In this document: piece by piece, positions 5,418 through 6,256 of the stretch
Layout: each line of letters starts with the position of its first letter
Numbering within the stretch: position 1 is the first letter of the stretch
From: Bacteroidota bacterium
GTDB taxonomy: Bacteria; Bacteroidota; Ignavibacteria; Ignavibacteriales; Melioribacteraceae
DNA: 6,256 nt
Direction: 5' to 3'
Assembly (NCBI GenBank): GCA_021812745.1
Contig: JAKAMS010000155.1
Coordinates: forward strand, 1-6,256
Made by a program: the position numbers and the translations under genes
The notes under the pieces: model-generated
Told to the model about the DNA's origin: nothing
The model's input: only the letters and a program-made list of their open reading frames with translations
Database searches by the model: none

Positions 5418-6256
5418 TTTTTAATTACTCCGCGGCTCTTTCTACCGTCAACTTTTATTGTCAGCGGTTGTGTTAGTTTAATATGCTTAACAAAATTTGT
5501 TTCGTGAACTATCTGTTGACTGTTGAGCCAATCCCAATCAATCTTAAAGTCGCTGTCATAAGTTATTGAAAAATAGCTTACATTAAAACTGGTAAGATTG
5601 TGGAAAAAATGTGAGCCTTGACTCAGGTCCACGTTTATCCCGAATAGAGTTGATTCAACTATCACTTTCACACCTGCAATCTGTCCCCATTCAACCGGAA
5701 TACCAAGCCACGGGTCGGAACTTCCCCATCTTCCAAAACCGATTAGCAGATATTTCTTGTTTGTTTTAACCAATTCCTTATTGATCGAATCAATTTCATC
5801 AGCAATTTTTGTTGTGTCTTTCTTATCGAACATTTCCGGTTTAACAAAAACAACATCAAAAATATTTTCGATTATGCCGTTACCCATTACCCGGTCAGAA
5901 GCAAGCAATATTCCTTCACCAAATAATTCTTTTTCATCAAGATCAATAGTTTCATCCGAGACTACCATAGGACGAACTTGTAAAAAGCCAAAACGAAGTT
6001 TGCGCGGATCATTTGTAATTGTTGCCGCAAATTCAATTTCTACAGGACTAGAGAGAGCGTCTTGGCAAACGCTTAAAAGTTTTTTCACCAATTCATTGAA
6101 ACGGAATTCATTCATCGCAAGCAGTTGAGAAAAATTTAATACGCGCGGTCCCGGGTTCCCGGTTCCCATAACTATTCTTTGAGAAGATGAATCATAGGTG
6201 GAAGCAATATATTTTAACGTGTCGTCATAGTCTGCTTGGCTGAGATTTGCTTGTAT
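5414..6256 (-). CDS. PEP-synthase-like protein, C-terminal part (cut by the window edge)
   Basis: The frame is open from the right edge at 6256 to the TGA at 5414-5416: 280 residues, the C-terminal part of a longer protein. The ATG at 6169 is internal, since the 29 codons before it are open and in character (YIASTYDSSSQRIV). Seen: the end of a PPDK/PEP-synthase ATP-binding domain, GTGNPGPRVLNFSQLL, then SPVEIEFA and FGFLQVRPMV, equivalent to the Mg-ATP-binding end of PPDK. After that comes the unnamed domain shared with the next protein: LLIGFGRWGSSDPWLG and DLSQGSHFFHNL. The protein ends there, with no phosphohistidine domain, PEP/pyruvate barrel or nucleotidyltransferase. It overlaps the fusion gene by ATGA, so the two products are made together and may form a complex or act in sequence. 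Full length, N-terminal domain (possibly a response-regulator or GAF-like sensor) and promoter lie outside the window. Confidence 0.82.
   Translation of the reverse strand: MQANLSQADYDDTLKYIASTYDSSSQRIVMGTGNPGPRVLNFSQLLAMNEFRFNELVKKLLSVCQDALSSPVEIEFAATITNDPRKLRFGFLQVRPMVVSDETIDLDEKELFGEGILLASDRVMGNGIIENIFDVVFVKPEMFDKKDTTKIADEIDSINKELVKTNKKYLLIGFGRWGSSDPWLGIPVEWGQIAGVKVIVESTLFGINVDLSQGSHFFHNLTSFNVSYFSITYDSDFKIDWDWLNSQQIVHETNFVKHIKLTQPLTIKVDGRKSRGVIKK

Noticed and set aside
5757..6128. Plus-strand frame of 123 residues opposite the partial PEP-synthase-like gene
   Set aside because: Ser/Ile-rich product typical of antisense frames; the opposite strand codes for recognisable domains.
1..6256. 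CRISPR arrays, insertion sequences, tRNA or rRNA genes
   Set aside because: No spaced repeats, terminal inverted repeats, transposase motifs or recognisable RNA gene sequences were seen on either strand.

Overview
The window is AT-rich and densely packed. It holds the start of a histidine biosynthesis operon (minus strand, left), one metallophosphoesterase gene (plus strand, centre) and two adjacent genes for phosphoenolpyruvate-synthase-like proteins (minus strand, right half). Three things suggest a member of the Bacteroidota/Ignavibacteriota/Chlorobiota group: the hisG-hisD order with a long-form HisG, weak or absent Shine-Dalgarno sequences at several genes, and the style of the GAF-like plus PPDK-like proteins. 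This assignment is inference. There is no rRNA, tRNA or marker gene to confirm it.

Left, 1-1289, read right to left on the minus strand. A promoter (TTGACA / TATATT) drives a short leader gene, hisL, whose peptide contains the run HHRHHH. An intrinsic terminator with a U-tract follows, ending just before the hisG ribosome binding site. Next come hisG and the first 77 codons of hisD, joined by an ATGA overlap. Promoter, His-rich leader peptide, terminator and structural genes in this order make a classical ribosome-mediated attenuator that senses charged tRNA-His. A 6-bp alternative pairing between the end of hisL and the left arm of the terminator is a candidate antiterminator. HisG makes phosphoribosyl-ATP in the first step of the pathway; HisD oxidises histidinol to histidine in the last.

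Centre, 1290-2223. A divergent intergenic region leads to a 279-residue calcineurin-like phosphoesterase of the Icc-related type. Its stop codon overlaps the stop codon of the convergent gene within the palindrome CTAG.

Right, 2220-6256, minus strand. The upstream gene is cut by the right edge; only its C-terminal 280 residues are visible. It overlaps the next gene by ATGA. That gene encodes a 1065-residue fusion: GAF-like sensor region, helical region, PPDK/PEP-synthase-type ATP-binding domain, an unnamed domain also present in the upstream protein (motifs GRWGS and G[ST]HFF), and a C-terminal nucleotidyltransferase. The fusion lacks the usual phosphohistidine and PEP/pyruvate domains, and the visible C-terminus of its partner lacks them too. 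They are therefore unlikely to be ordinary PEP synthases, and the pair is the most promising candidate for an undescribed function. The attenuator is the best-supported regulatory finding.
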